Source: CAVZCK01 sp963773735 (GTDB lineage: Bacteria; Pseudomonadota; Alphaproteobacteria; Rhizobiales; Rhodomicrobiaceae). Taken from it: 64,000 bases of DNA. The stretch lies in contig CAVZCK010000028.1 in assembly GCA_963773735.1 (NCBI GenBank), forward strand, positions 1 to 64,000, written 5' to 3'. Position numbers and translations under genes: made by a program. Within the stretch, counting starts at the first letter, position 1, and every line of letters starts with the position of its first letter. Below the pieces are notes generated by a model. That model worked only from the letters and a program-made list of their open reading frames with translations. It made no database searches and was not told the origin of the DNA. Shown here piece after piece: positions 36,219 to 45,631 of this stretch.

Positions 36219-37150
36219 ACGGCGGGGCCGCCCGTTCAGGAACGCGAAGACGGCGCACGCGGGAGGGCGGAGACGCTTTCCCGCTTACTTTCCCGCGCGT
36301 TGCATTCAGGCGGGGCTTCGCGGCTTCGGCGGGCTTTACCGAGCCGACGTCGGCCCGCCCGAAAAACCGAACAGCATTTGGCTAATCAGTAAATTTTCGC
36401 AAAAATCTCTACAATATGTGCGATTTATCAGTTGATGAGCACGCACACCGTGAAACACCTTAGCTATTTACACGAGCCGATAACCGCCATAACCAGATAG
36501 TTACACGGCCTTTGCCTCTAAGTTTGCTTCAGCGAAGCCCAATCTTTTCACCAGATTTCGTGTCAATCCGTATTTCCACCACAGCTGTGGCGTATGTGCA
36601 ACAGCGTAGTCACACTGTGGCCTAAGCCACATCTTTGGTATTGACAGGCAATGCCGGACGATCGATCGAATCAAATACATTGTCGATTGCATTCAAAATC
36701 CGATTAGCAACCTTCGTCACGCCGCCACCACATACGCATTTTCCCATAGTCACATGCATGTAGACGAATTAATAAGACCGGAAAGCCTGCTTCGGCACAT
36801 CAAACCTAAGCTTTGATTAACTCAGATATCGGCGACGAGAAGTAATCCAGAATTAAGTAACACAATTAATTTTACTGTATTTTCACGTTTATATCACGGA
36901 ACCGCCACGCTTTGGCCGGGAAGGGCCAAACTGTCACCAATTTATAGTTGAAAAAGACTTTACACAACCGTTAAGGGTGTACGTATTTTTGCGCAACCCA
37001 TGCGGCGTTGCGAATGTCAGCGCATTTTCCCCTAATGCAATTGGGTTGCAGGTTTTGAAGGCCTGAAACAATTGGGGAGCCGCTGCCCTGGAAAAGCCCG
37101 ACCCCCCAATCTACCCAACCGTGTCATTTTTACAGTTGGAGTAAACTTAC
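36219..37150. other. Long A/T-rich leader region before the Flp pilus operon
   Basis: About 930 bp without a supportable gene. From 36380 onward it is markedly A/T-rich for this genome, with tracts such as AATTAATTTTACTG and TTGAAAAAGACTTTACAC near 36950. It probably contains the pilin promoter and regulator sites and a long 5' leader. TTAAGTAACACAATTAA at 36853-36869 is an A/T palindrome-like pair, but its spacing (9) does not fit a CtrA box (7). I cannot place the promoter. Confidence 0.45.
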
Positions 37151-37357
37151 ATGCGTAGCTCTTTCTCTGCGCTTGTCAAGCGCTTTGCCCGTGAAGAACG
37201 TGGCGCTTCTTTTGTTGAATACGCCATGCTCACAGGCCTCGTTGCCGCTATCGTCGTCGCAGCCATCGCTGTTCTGAATGGCAGCATTACCACGCTATTC
37301 GGGAACCTCAGCACGACGATTAGCGCGATCAATACCGGCGGAGCTGCTCCGAACTGA
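37151..37357 (+). CDS. Flp/Fap-family type IVb pilin
   Basis: A 68-residue prepilin. A basic leader (KRFAREERG) ends at the prepilin peptidase site before ASFVEYAMLTG, with the Glu-Tyr pair (E+4/Y+5) diagnostic of Flp pilins. One hydrophobic helix follows (LVAAIVVAAIAVLNG) and a short polar tail. It is the structural subunit of the Tad pilus. It precedes cpaB by 55 bp and has a long A/T-rich leader, consistent with strong, separately regulated expression. Its processing enzyme is probably the CpaA-like protein at 45632. Confidence 0.93.
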   Translation: MRSSFSALVKRFAREERGASFVEYAMLTGLVAAIVVAAIAVLNGSITTLFGNLSTTISAINTGGAAPN

Positions 37358-37412
37358 TCTGCTCTCCAGGCGATCCGTAACCACGCGCATTGACATAGTG
37401 GCGGAGGCACTC

Positions 37413-38348
37413 ATGCGAGTGAGCCATCTCTTTATGCTTGGCGTAGCACTTTTTTGCGCCACTGCTGCCGCTTTGCTGTCGCGGGCCTGGATGGCCAGAC
37501 AGGCTGCGCATCCGGCTGCCTCGGTTGAGGCGACGGCAGCGATCCCCTCGCGATCGATTGTCGTTGCCACGCGTGATCTCAAATACGGCGACAAGCTGAC
37601 TGCGGAAGCGGTCAAGCTTGTCCCGTGGCCGAGCAACGACGTGCCTAAAGGCGCGTTTCTGTCCGCGGACGCGCTGCTGGGCCCAGGCGGCTCGCGCGTG
37701 GTGACGATTGCCATGGCCACGGGTGAGCCGATTCTGCAGCAAAAGCTCTTGGGCGGGGGTTCGGCGAACGCGCTCCCAGCCAAGCTCTCCGCAAGAATGA
37801 AGGCGGTCGCCATTCGCGTCAACGACGTGGCGGGTGTTGCCGGCTTCGTGCAGCCGGAAGACCGGGTCGATGTGTTTCTGACCTACAGCGACAAGACCGC
37901 TGGCCCGGAAACGCCGGCCCAGAACGCCTCGGCGGTTATCGTCTTGTTGCAAAATGTCCGTGTCCTGGCGGTCGACCAGGTCACCGAACGCAAGGATCAG
38001 CCGACGCCGGCCAAGGTGGTCACTTTGGAGGTGTCGACGGAAGAAGCCCAAAAACTCACACTGGCCGGACAGGTCGGCCAACTATCGCTGGCACTTAATC
38101 GGATTGCGGCGTCCGGCGAACCTGAAAAAGTTACACCGTTCGATTTCAACGACTTAAAGAATGACGGTCAGGATATTCACAATAAGGGTAAATCCGGCGG
38201 ACCCGTTGTCACTGTAACGCGATCAACGGACCGCAAGAACTATCAGGTTCAGCCAGATACGGGGCAAGATGAAACCTGGCAGAACCAGAACACGAACTAT
38301 TACGGTCGTTTAGATTACCGAACCGGACCGGCCGCGCCACGACGATAA
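37413..38348 (+). CDS. cpaB: Flp pilus assembly protein CpaB/RcpC
   Basis: A 311-residue protein with one N-terminal anchor (LFMLGVALFCATAAALLS). The SAF/AFP-like domain follows (IVVATRDLKYGDKLTAEAVKLVPWP; GEPILQQKLLGGG), then the CpaB domain (AVAIRVNDVAGVAGFVQPEDRVDVFLTY; VLLQNVRVLAVDQ; VVTLEVSTEEAQKLTLAGQVGQLSLALNR). The C-terminal 60 residues are polar and probably flexible. It is periplasmic and thought to stabilise or gate the secretin. The start is the Met at 37413. Confidence 0.93.
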   Translation: MRVSHLFMLGVALFCATAAALLSRAWMARQAAHPAASVEATAAIPSRSIVVATRDLKYGDKLTAEAVKLVPWPSNDVPKGAFLSADALLGPGGSRVVTIAMATGEPILQQKLLGGGSANALPAKLSARMKAVAIRVNDVAGVAGFVQPEDRVDVFLTYSDKTAGPETPAQNASAVIVLLQNVRVLAVDQVTERKDQPTPAKVVTLEVSTEEAQKLTLAGQVGQLSLALNRIAASGEPEKVTPFDFNDLKNDGQDIHNKGKSGGPVVTVTRSTDRKNYQVQPDTGQDETWQNQNTNYYGRLDYRTGPAAPRR

Positions 38349-38405
38349 GACTTAAAATAAGGGAATCTTACGGCTAGGGCAGGTGAGGGGTGAGGGGAAG
38401 GTCTA

Positions 38406-39980
38406 ATGTTTGTATTCGAGAGAGCTGTCTCGGAGCGTGCGAAGGGCCGGTTTGGCGGCGCCCTGTATCGCCGCCCGCGTCGCTTCGGGCTTCGGGGAAT
38501 CGGGCTCGCGGTGCTTGCCGCCGCATTGTCAGCCGGCGCGGCGAGTCATTGTCTGGCCGGAGCGGTCGAAGTTTCCGATCAGGCGCAGAAAGCGCCCGCC
38601 GGCATCTATCACGTTCAGCCGACTGATGACCGCCTCGACGTGAAAGTCACGCTCAATAAATCCGAGACCATTCGCGTCGGTATGCCGTTCAGCGAAGCTC
38701 TGGTCGGCAACGCCGAGGTTGCCGACGTGGTGCCGCTGACCGATCGTTCCATCTACATTGTCGGAAAGAAGATCGGCGTCACACGCGTCGCCCTGCTCGA
38801 CGTCTCAAAGCAGCTGCTCGGCGTTGTCGACGTCGAGGTGACTTACGATCTGGATGGCCTGCGCGCGCGCATGGGCGGCAACTCGAGGCTCGCCGGGATC
38901 AAGGTCCAGTCCGTTAACGGCAAGATCCTTCTTTCGGGCGTCGCGCCCGACGCGCCCTCCATGCAAATCGCCATGACGCTGGCAAAGCAGATTTCGCCGG
39001 ACGAAGTCACGAACGCGATGACCGTTGCGGCGCCGCAGCAGGTCATGCTGGAAGTCCGCTTCATCGAAGCCAGTCGCAACGCGTCACGCGCCCTCGGCGT
39101 CAATGCCACCGTCGCCGGCCACAGGGCGGTGGGCGTCACCGGCGTGGAGTCCACCCAGGGCAGCGTCGACGTCGATTCCAGCGGCAATCTGGTGAACAAC
39201 CTCACCAACGATCTCGCAGCCGGCCTTGTCAACAACGCCGTTCCCTTTGGAACCCTGATCGGTCGTGTGCTGGCCGGCGGAACGTCGGCGGACGTGTTCG
39301 TCAAGGCGCTGGAGGAGCGCGGCCTTGCCCGGCGCCTGGCAGAACCGAATCTGGTGGCCTTGTCGGGCGACACCGCAAACTTCCTCGCGGGCGGCGAATT
39401 TCCGTTCCCGGTCTCAAACGACAGCAACAACAACACCCCGTCGATCGAATTCAAGAAATTCGGTATCGGCCTGGCCTTCACGCCGACCGTCCTTGCCGAT
39501 GGTCAGATCAATCTCAAGATCGAACCTGAGGTCAGCGATCTGGACCCGAGTAATTCCGTCAGGGTCGGCAATGTGGAAATTCCCAGCCTGACCGTCCGGC
39601 GCGCCTCGACCACGGTGGAGCTGCGTGACGGCCAAAGCTTCGCCATCGCCGGACTGCTGAAAAGCAATCACGTCATGAACCAGCGGCAGCTCCCCTGGCT
39701 TGGGGATGTACCGGTCCTGGGTGCGCTGCTCCGCAGCGCGGCCTGGCAGAAGGACGAGACCGACCTCGTGATCATCGTGACGCCGCGTCTCATTCAGCCG
39801 CGCGCGCCGGGCCATAAGATGGCAACGCCGCTGGATAACACCGTGCCCACCAATGACAAGGAATTCTTCCTGACGGGGCGGCAGGAGATCGACACCGGCA
39901 AGCCGGATGATTTTACCGGCCACATCATCGACTGGACCGACGAAGCGCCCGTCGACTCCGGCTTCAAGGGGACGAAGTGA
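38406..39980 (+). CDS. cpaC: Flp pilus outer-membrane secretin CpaC/RcpA
   Basis: A 524-residue secretin with an N-terminal signal (GLAVLAAALSAGAASHCLAG after a long basic leader). Domains in order: N0-like pilus domain (LNKSETIRVGMPFSEALVGNAEVADVVPLTDRSIYIVGKK in blocks), a BON-like domain (VQSVNGKILLSGVAPD) and the secretin core from about residue 210 (QVMLEVRFIEASRNASRALG), with EERGLARRLAEPNLVALSGD, ANFLAGGEFPFPV and the C-terminal LPWLGDVPVLGALLRS-VIIVTPRLIQP. It forms the channel for the pilus. Its stop overlaps the next gene. Confidence 0.95.
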   Translation: MFVFERAVSERAKGRFGGALYRRPRRFGLRGIGLAVLAAALSAGAASHCLAGAVEVSDQAQKAPAGIYHVQPTDDRLDVKVTLNKSETIRVGMPFSEALVGNAEVADVVPLTDRSIYIVGKKIGVTRVALLDVSKQLLGVVDVEVTYDLDGLRARMGGNSRLAGIKVQSVNGKILLSGVAPDAPSMQIAMTLAKQISPDEVTNAMTVAAPQQVMLEVRFIEASRNASRALGVNATVAGHRAVGVTGVESTQGSVDVDSSGNLVNNLTNDLAAGLVNNAVPFGTLIGRVLAGGTSADVFVKALEERGLARRLAEPNLVALSGDTANFLAGGEFPFPVSNDSNNNTPSIEFKKFGIGLAFTPTVLADGQINLKIEPEVSDLDPSNSVRVGNVEIPSLTVRRASTTVELRDGQSFAIAGLLKSNHVMNQRQLPWLGDVPVLGALLRSAAWQKDETDLVIIVTPRLIQPRAPGHKMATPLDNTVPTNDKEFFLTGRQEIDTGKPDDFTGHIIDWTDEAPVDSGFKGTK

Positions 39981-40324
39981 TGATCACGAGTTTCAAGATG
40001 CAGGCAAGACGTGCCTTGACGGTCACGACCATCGCCGCTTCCGCGATGCTGCTGCAAGGCTGCTATGAAGATTCCTTCTCGCACCGTGACACGATTTCGC
40101 TGAACGCGGGCGATGCGATCGCAACCAATGCCGTGACCCAGACCATCGATCCATGGCCGGCTCACGCAAAGAACACTGATATCGACCTGGACGGCAAGCG
40201 CACACAGATCGCCATCGAGCGGTATCAGAAAAATAAAACCATACCGCCGCAGGGTCTCAATACGAGTGACGTTACCAGCCAGTCCGGATCCAGCGGGCAG
40301 GGCGGCGCTCAAATCACGAATTAA
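39980..40324 (+). CDS. Short CpaD-like pilus lipoprotein
   Basis: 114 residues. The lipobox-like stretch ASAMLLQGCYED gives a lipidated Cys near residue 28. The segment HRDTISLNAGDAIATNAVTQTIDPWP is characteristic of small proteins found at the CpaD position in Hyphomicrobiales cpa operons. Full CpaD proteins (about 200 residues) have further domains that are absent here, so this is either a minimal form or an unrelated replacement. The start ATG overlaps the cpaC stop (39980). Confidence 0.7.
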   Translation: MITSFKMQARRALTVTTIAASAMLLQGCYEDSFSHRDTISLNAGDAIATNAVTQTIDPWPAHAKNTDIDLDGKRTQIAIERYQKNKTIPPQGLNTSDVTSQSGSSGQGGAQITN

Positions 40325-40358
40325 ACAGTTGAATAACTGTACAAATACATAGCCCTGA

Positions 40359-41642
40359 ATGAGTGCAATTGCGTATCGGGCACAGACAGGTTTGAATATG
40401 GCAATCATGGAAAAGCTCCGGCCCGGCTTGGCTGTGCCGGCCGAAGACCCGGACGATGCCGGAACCGGTCTCGATGGGATGACCCGACAAAGCGCCCTAC
40501 GCGGAGATCAGCAGATCGACGTGCTCCTCATTACCGAGGACGTCGAGCTGAAAGAGCTGCTCGCCGGCGGCTTTGGCGAGAAGAAGCACTTCGTCTTGAA
40601 GGCCATCAAGGGCAAGGTCTCGAATAGCGAGAAATTCCTGAATATGGAGCCGCTGCCGGGCGTTCTTCTCGTCGACCTGAAGAATGCCGCTCCCGATGAC
40701 CTTGCCGCCCTTGAGCGGATCAAACGCGGCCGTTACGTCGATACGCCGATCATCGCCCTTTCCAGCTATCTCGATCAGGAAATCGTCCGCAGACTGGTTC
40801 AGATCAAAATCGACGACTGGCTGCCCAAAGACAGCCCCTTCGTCGACATCTATCGCTCCTGCGAGCGGCTCAATCGCACGCCCCAGGTCGAGAACCGCAA
40901 CAAGGACGCCGTCTGCTATTCCTTCTTCCCGGCGGCAGGCGGCTGCGGCAATACCACGCTTGCGATCCAGACGGCCTTCATTCTCGGCCGCGCCAGCAAG
41001 CCGATGGAGAGCACCTGCCTCGTCGATCTGAATTTCCAGGACGGATCGATCGCCGACTATCTCGACATCCCGCCGGCCTTCCGCATCGAGGAGCTGGCGA
41101 ACGCGCCCGGCCGTCTCGACCGTCAGCTTCTCGAAGTCATGCTGACCCGGCATTCCTCCGGACTTTCCGTCCTCGCGACGCCGCGGGTTCCGGCGAAGTA
41201 TTTCGAAGTCAGCGAGGGCCTGATCGGTGCCGTGCTGGGCCTCCTGTCGCGGTCGTTCGACAATGTCGTGATCGACTTGCCGAAGAACTGGTATCCCTGG
41301 ATGGACAATGTGATCTGGGGTTCGAACTACGTTTACGTCGTGACCAATTTCACGGTTCCCGCCCTGCGCCATGCCCGCTATGTGCTCGATGCGATCGCCG
41401 CAAAGGCGGTCAACGACGCCAAGGTCGGGGTGATCGTCAACAAATACCGGGAAAAGATGTTCGGCGCCGGCCTCAAGAAGGGCGATGCGGAGCAATTGTT
41501 GCGGGACTGGATCGTCGGCTTTGTGCCGGAAAGCGCCGATCTCGTTCAAGACGCGATCAATCGCGGGGTGCCGGTATCCGAAGTCAGCCGGGGCACCAAG
41601 CTGGAAAAGGCGCTGGCACGCATTTTGAGCAACAAGGGCTGA
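40359..41642 (+). CDS. cpaE: Flp pilus assembly ATPase-like protein CpaE/TadZ
   Basis: A 427-residue protein. An atypical response-regulator-like domain occupies about residues 45-165 (QIDVLLITEDVELKELL; PGVLLVDLKNAAPDDL). A MinD/ParA-like ATPase domain follows from about residue 185. The P-loop reads PAAGGCGNTTLA: both lysines of the deviant Walker A (KGGxxKT) are replaced, by Ala and Asn, so nucleotide hydrolysis is doubtful. VIDLPKNWYPWMDNV and VIVNKYREKM correspond to Walker B and the adenine region. TadZ-type proteins position the pilus at a pole. Confidence 0.92.
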   Translation: MSAIAYRAQTGLNMAIMEKLRPGLAVPAEDPDDAGTGLDGMTRQSALRGDQQIDVLLITEDVELKELLAGGFGEKKHFVLKAIKGKVSNSEKFLNMEPLPGVLLVDLKNAAPDDLAALERIKRGRYVDTPIIALSSYLDQEIVRRLVQIKIDDWLPKDSPFVDIYRSCERLNRTPQVENRNKDAVCYSFFPAAGGCGNTTLAIQTAFILGRASKPMESTCLVDLNFQDGSIADYLDIPPAFRIEELANAPGRLDRQLLEVMLTRHSSGLSVLATPRVPAKYFEVSEGLIGAVLGLLSRSFDNVVIDLPKNWYPWMDNVIWGSNYVYVVTNFTVPALRHARYVLDAIAAKAVNDAKVGVIVNKYREKMFGAGLKKGDAEQLLRDWIVGFVPESADLVQDAINRGVPVSEVSRGTKLEKALARILSNKG

Positions 41643-41676
41643 TTTTCGGGCGCGGTTCGGCGTCGGGTGGTGTGTC

Positions 41677-43080
41677 ATGTCGAATAGATTTCTGCCTGGC
41701 GGCAATAAATTTGGCGGATCCGATCGGCATCACCCTGGGATTCCGCGTGAACCGGCGCCGATGGAGCGGCGGCTCGCCGAGCTGGCCGGGGAAGACAATA
41801 AGCTCATCAAGCAGGAGCTTCTGGAAGCCAAGGTCCGCCTGCACCGCAAGCTGATCGACGATCTCAACCTTCCCATGCTGGAGCGCCTCTCCCGCGAGGA
41901 GCTGCGCGCGCAAATCGCCGAGATCGTCTCCGACTATGTCCGCACCGAGCGCATTCTGTTGAATACGCGCGAGCTCGAGAATTTCACCACAGAAGTTCTC
42001 GACGAGCTGACCGGTCTCGGCCCGATCGAGCCGCTTCTCAAAGACCCCACCATCAGCGACATTCTCATCAACACCCATGAGAAGGTCTATGTCGAGCGCT
42101 TCGGCCAGCTCGAACAGGTGCCCGTCCGCTTCAAGGATGAGGGGCATGTCCTGCGCATCGTCAACAAGATCATCAGCGCCGTCGGCCGGCGCGTCGACGA
42201 ATCGCAGCCGATGGTCGACGCACGCCTGGCGGACGGCTCGCGCATCAACGTCGCCGTTCGGCCGATCGCGGTGGACGGGCCGCTGGTGTCGATCCGCAAA
42301 TTCGCCGAGCAGGCTTACGACCTGGAAGGTCTCGTCTCGGTCGGCAGCCTGACCCAGAAAATGGCCGAGCTGCTTTCAGGCTGCGTTCGGGCGCGGCTTA
42401 CGCTCATGGTCTCGGGCGGCACCGGCAGCGGCAAGACGACGCTGCTCAATGCGCTGTCGACCGCCATCTCTCACAAGGAACGTCTGATCACCATCGAAGA
42501 CGCGGCTGAGCTTCGCCTGCAGCAGCCTCATGTCGGACGGCTCGAAACGCGCCCGCCGAACATCGAAGGCCGCGGCGAGATCCGCCAGCGCGAGCTTGTG
42601 AAGAACGCGCTGCGTATGCGCCCCGACCGCATCATCGTCGGCGAGGTGCGCGGCGAGGAAGCCTTCGACATGCTTCAGGCCATGAATACCGGCCATGAGG
42701 GCTCGATGGTGACCATCCACGCCAATAACCCTCGGGATGCTCTGGCGCGGCTCACGCAGATGGTCGGCATGGCCGGCCTCAACATGTCGGAAACCAGCGT
42801 GCGCACCCAGATCGCCTCGGCGATCTCGATCATCATCCAGCTCCAGCGCTTCAGTGACGGCCGCCGCCGCATCGTCAGCGTCTCGGAAGTGACCGGCATC
42901 GAGCGCGACGTCATCCAGATGCAGGAAATCTTCCGATTCGTGCGGACCGGAACGACGCCCGACGGCCAGGTGCGCGGCGATTTCCGCGCGACAGGCCTGC
43001 GCCCGACCTTCATGGAAGAGCTGCAGGTCAAGGGCTTCGGTTTCACCCAAGACTTTTTCGATCCGGGGCAAGCGCTATGA
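41677..43080 (+). CDS. cpaF: Flp pilus assembly ATPase CpaF/TadA
   Basis: A 467-residue secretion ATPase. The N-terminal domain (to about residue 130) leads to LTGLGPIEPLLKDPTISDILIN. The ATPase core has Walker A SGGTGSGKTTLLNAL (about residue 250), Asp box ERLITIEDAAEL, Walker B IIVGEVRGEEAFDMLQAMNTGHEGSM, and the His box MVTIHANNPRDAL. All motifs are intact. It powers pilus extension (and probably retraction). It starts 34 bp after cpaE and overlaps tadB by 4 bp. Confidence 0.96.
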   Translation: MSNRFLPGGNKFGGSDRHHPGIPREPAPMERRLAELAGEDNKLIKQELLEAKVRLHRKLIDDLNLPMLERLSREELRAQIAEIVSDYVRTERILLNTRELENFTTEVLDELTGLGPIEPLLKDPTISDILINTHEKVYVERFGQLEQVPVRFKDEGHVLRIVNKIISAVGRRVDESQPMVDARLADGSRINVAVRPIAVDGPLVSIRKFAEQAYDLEGLVSVGSLTQKMAELLSGCVRARLTLMVSGGTGSGKTTLLNALSTAISHKERLITIEDAAELRLQQPHVGRLETRPPNIEGRGEIRQRELVKNALRMRPDRIIVGEVRGEEAFDMLQAMNTGHEGSMVTIHANNPRDALARLTQMVGMAGLNMSETSVRTQIASAISIIIQLQRFSDGRRRIVSVSEVTGIERDVIQMQEIFRFVRTGTTPDGQVRGDFRATGLRPTFMEELQVKGFGFTQDFFDPGQAL

Positions 43081-44033
43081 ACGCCGCGCAGCTGGTCCCC
43101 ATTCTGGTCTTCGTGGCCGTGCTCTTGACGGTCAATGCGGCCTATCTCGCGCTGTCGGCGTCCAAGGCGCGGCGGAAAAGCGTGGCCCGGCGCCTCGGCG
43201 ATTTCGGCCCGGTGGACGCCAATCAGGCGGAACTCAATCGAATCCGGCGCGGCCGAAGCCTCTCCTCCGACGGCCACTACTCGCTGCCGATCATTTCGCT
43301 CAATCAGCTTATCTTGCAGTCGGGCGTCACGGTCGGTGCGCAAGCCATCATTTTCTCGATGATCTTCATCGCTGCCGGCGCCTATTTCGTCATCGCCATC
43401 CTTCAAAGCAACATCGTGGTCTCCGTCCTCGGCGCGCTCGCCGTCGGCATCGGGCTGCCCACTCTCGTTCTGCGCTCCATGCGAACAGGCCGTCAGCGCA
43501 AATTCGAGGAACAGCTCCCGGAGGCGATCGACGTTCTGGTGCGCGGTCTTAGGGCGGGCCACGCGATCCCCGTTGCCATCGCCACAGTCGGGCGGCAAAT
43601 GCCCGATCCGCTCGGCAGCGAATTCGGGATTACCGGCGCCGAGCTGACCTACGGCCTCGATCTGGAGACGGCGATGGTCAATCTGCGCACGCGCGTCGGC
43701 CAGGCCGACCTGTCGCTGCTGGTGCTTGCCGTCTCGATCCAGGCGAAAATGGGCGGAAATCTCGCCGAAATTCTCGGCAATCTCGCGCGCGTCATCCGGG
43801 AGCGCTTCAAGCTGCGCCGCAAGGCAAAGGCCTTGTCCGCCGAGGGCCGCTATTCCGCGGTTTTCCTCAGCCTGATGCCGGTTGCCCTGTTCGGAATCCT
43901 CTGGCTGATCGCGCCAAATTACTACGGCGACGTCTGGAACGAGTGGTTCGTCAAGCCGGTGCTTGGCGGAGCCATCGGCTGGATGATGATCGGCAATTTC
44001 GTCATGTATCGCATGGTTAAGTTCAGCATCTAA
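43077..44033 (+). CDS. tadB: Flp pilus inner-membrane platform protein TadB
   Basis: A 318-residue T2SSF-domain protein. An N-terminal helix (PILVFVAVLLTVNAAYLAL), two helices around 90-135, then the GspF-like cytoplasmic domain (LPEAIDVLVRGLRAGHAIPVAI; GLDLETAMVNLRTRVGQADLSLLVLAV; GGNLAEILGNLARVIRER) and two final helices. It forms the platform with TadC at the base of the pilus and contacts CpaF. It overlaps cpaF (ATGA) and shares its last base with the tadC start, so translation is coupled. Confidence 0.95.
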   Translation: MNAAQLVPILVFVAVLLTVNAAYLALSASKARRKSVARRLGDFGPVDANQAELNRIRRGRSLSSDGHYSLPIISLNQLILQSGVTVGAQAIIFSMIFIAAGAYFVIAILQSNIVVSVLGALAVGIGLPTLVLRSMRTGRQRKFEEQLPEAIDVLVRGLRAGHAIPVAIATVGRQMPDPLGSEFGITGAELTYGLDLETAMVNLRTRVGQADLSLLVLAVSIQAKMGGNLAEILGNLARVIRERFKLRRKAKALSAEGRYSAVFLSLMPVALFGILWLIAPNYYGDVWNEWFVKPVLGGAIGWMMIGNFVMYRMVKFSI

Positions 44034-45043
44034 TGAATAATATTCTGAGTTACATCGTCAATGCAGGTTATCAGTCCGACAGTTCCGTGCTGTTCGGCGC
44101 GATTTTCTTTACATTCATGTGCATGTTCTTCTTCGTTCTGGCAATCACCGACATGGTTCAGCGCCGGAGCGATATCCGCAAGCGCACGGCGATCGACCGA
44201 GGCCTCGCCGTCTCCTCCGTTGGGCCTGAGCAATCCTGGGAGACGAAGGCCAGATCGCTTCGCTTTCAGAGCTTCGCCGAGAATTCCGCCCTGCTTGGAC
44301 GCGTCGAGCGTGGCCAAAAGGACCGGGAAAAGGAGACTGAGAAGACGAAGCTTCAGCGTGCGCTGGTCAATGCCGGCTTTTTCGGCTCGAACGGCGCCCT
44401 CTGGTTCCAGGCGACGCGGCTGAGCCTGCTGGTCGGACTGCCGCTGATCCTGCATATCGCCCTGATCTCCTCCCATTCGGCGCTTCAGCCTTTGTCCGAG
44501 GTCGGCTTCCTGGCCGCGGTTGGCGGCGTCGGTTTCCTCTTGCCCGGCCGGTATCTCGCCTACCGCGCAAAAGGCATGCGCCAGGAATGCCGCGACGGCT
44601 TTCCCGACTTCATGGATCTGATGGTTGTTTGCGCCGAGGCCGGGCTGAGCCCGCGCGCGGCCATCGATCGGATCGGCCGCGAGATTGCGCACAGCTATCC
44701 CTTTCTCGGCGCCAACCTCTACCTGATGAGTCTGGAGCTGCGGGCGGGCAGTACGCTGTCGGAGGCTGTCGAAAATCTGGCGCGGCGGACCGCCGTGGAG
44801 GAAGTGCTCAATCTCGGTTCGCTGCTCTATCAAACCGAAAAGCTTGGCACCAGCCTCACCGATGCGCTGCGCATATTTAGCGATGAAATGCGCGACAAGC
44901 GGCTGTCTCGCGCCGAAGAAAAGGCTCACGCCTTGCCGGTGAAGCTGACGCTGCCGCTCGGCGTGTACATCTTCCCGGTCATGCTCGTCGTCATCGCTTT
45001 GCCGATCATCGTTCGGATCAAGAATGTATTGTTTGTATTCTAG
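44033..45043 (+). CDS. tadC: Flp pilus inner-membrane platform protein TadC
   Basis: A 336-residue T2SSF-domain protein. Helices lie at about residues 18-42 (LFGAIFFTFMCMFFFVLAI), 135-152 and 162-182. The platform domain is FPDFMDLMVVCAEAGLSPRAAIDRIG, ELRAGSTLSEAVENLARRTAVEEVLNLGSLLYQTEKLGTSLTDALR (in blocks), and there is a C-terminal helix (LPLGVYIFPVMLVVIALPIIVRI). It partners TadB. 26 bp separate it from tadD. Confidence 0.95.
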   Translation: MNNILSYIVNAGYQSDSSVLFGAIFFTFMCMFFFVLAITDMVQRRSDIRKRTAIDRGLAVSSVGPEQSWETKARSLRFQSFAENSALLGRVERGQKDREKETEKTKLQRALVNAGFFGSNGALWFQATRLSLLVGLPLILHIALISSHSALQPLSEVGFLAAVGGVGFLLPGRYLAYRAKGMRQECRDGFPDFMDLMVVCAEAGLSPRAAIDRIGREIAHSYPFLGANLYLMSLELRAGSTLSEAVENLARRTAVEEVLNLGSLLYQTEKLGTSLTDALRIFSDEMRDKRLSRAEEKAHALPVKLTLPLGVYIFPVMLVVIALPIIVRIKNVLFVF

Positions 45044-45069
45044 AATTCACCTGTAAAGGGGGAAGAATA

Positions 45070-45588
45070 ATGAGGGGACAGATTTTGAGACTTCTGATAG
45101 CCGGAACGGTGGCGCTCGCCGCCTCCGGCTGCGGGTCGGCCTTCGAGGGCAACGCCCCCGGAGACGAGCTGACCGGCAACATCACGGACTCATCTTCGTT
45201 CGGTTCCGCCCCGGAGCAGGTCTGGCTGCAAAAGGCCAAGAGCAGCTACCGTAACGGCGATTACGGCCTTGCCGAACGCTACTATCGCCAGGCGATCGAG
45301 GAGCGGCATAACAACGCCGAGGCCTGGCTGGGGCTCGCCGCGTCCTACGACCGGCTGAAGCGGTTCGACCTGGCCGCGCGGGCCTATGAACAGCTCATTC
45401 AGATCGCGGGCAATACGCCGACCGTTCTCAACAATCTGGCCTATCACCAGATGCTGAAAGGCGATTTCACCAGCGCCCGGCAAACGCTTCATGCCGCCGC
45501 GGAAAAGGCGCCCAACAACCCCTATATCAAGAACAATATGGATTTGCTGGATCGCTGGGAGGCGCAGGCCGGCAAGAAGGCGGGCTGA
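45070..45588 (+). CDS. tadD: TadD-like TPR lipoprotein
   Basis: A 172-residue protein with a lipobox (TVALAASGC, Cys near residue 20). Two or three tetratricopeptide repeats follow (about residues 55-155: VWLQKAKSSYRNGDYGLAERYYRQAI; AEAWLGLAASYDRLKRFDLAARAYEQLI; VLNNLAYHQMLKGDFTSARQTLHAA). TadD acts as an outer-membrane pilotin-like factor for secretin assembly. It is the last forward gene of the pilus operon; GGGGGAAG lies just upstream of the start. Confidence 0.9.
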   Translation: MRGQILRLLIAGTVALAASGCGSAFEGNAPGDELTGNITDSSSFGSAPEQVWLQKAKSSYRNGDYGLAERYYRQAIEERHNNAEAWLGLAASYDRLKRFDLAARAYEQLIQIAGNTPTVLNNLAYHQMLKGDFTSARQTLHAAAEKAPNNPYIKNNMDLLDRWEAQAGKKAG

Positions 45589-45631
45589 TCGACGGCCATC
45601 GCACGCCCGGGATTGCGGTCGCCTATCTGTT

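Noticed and set aside
36501..36692. Reverse-strand open frame of 63 codons before the pilin
   Set aside because: No ribosome site and no resemblance to a known protein; base composition follows the A/T-rich leader.
36853..36869. CtrA box (TTAA-N7-TTAA)
   Set aside because: The spacing is nine bases, not seven.
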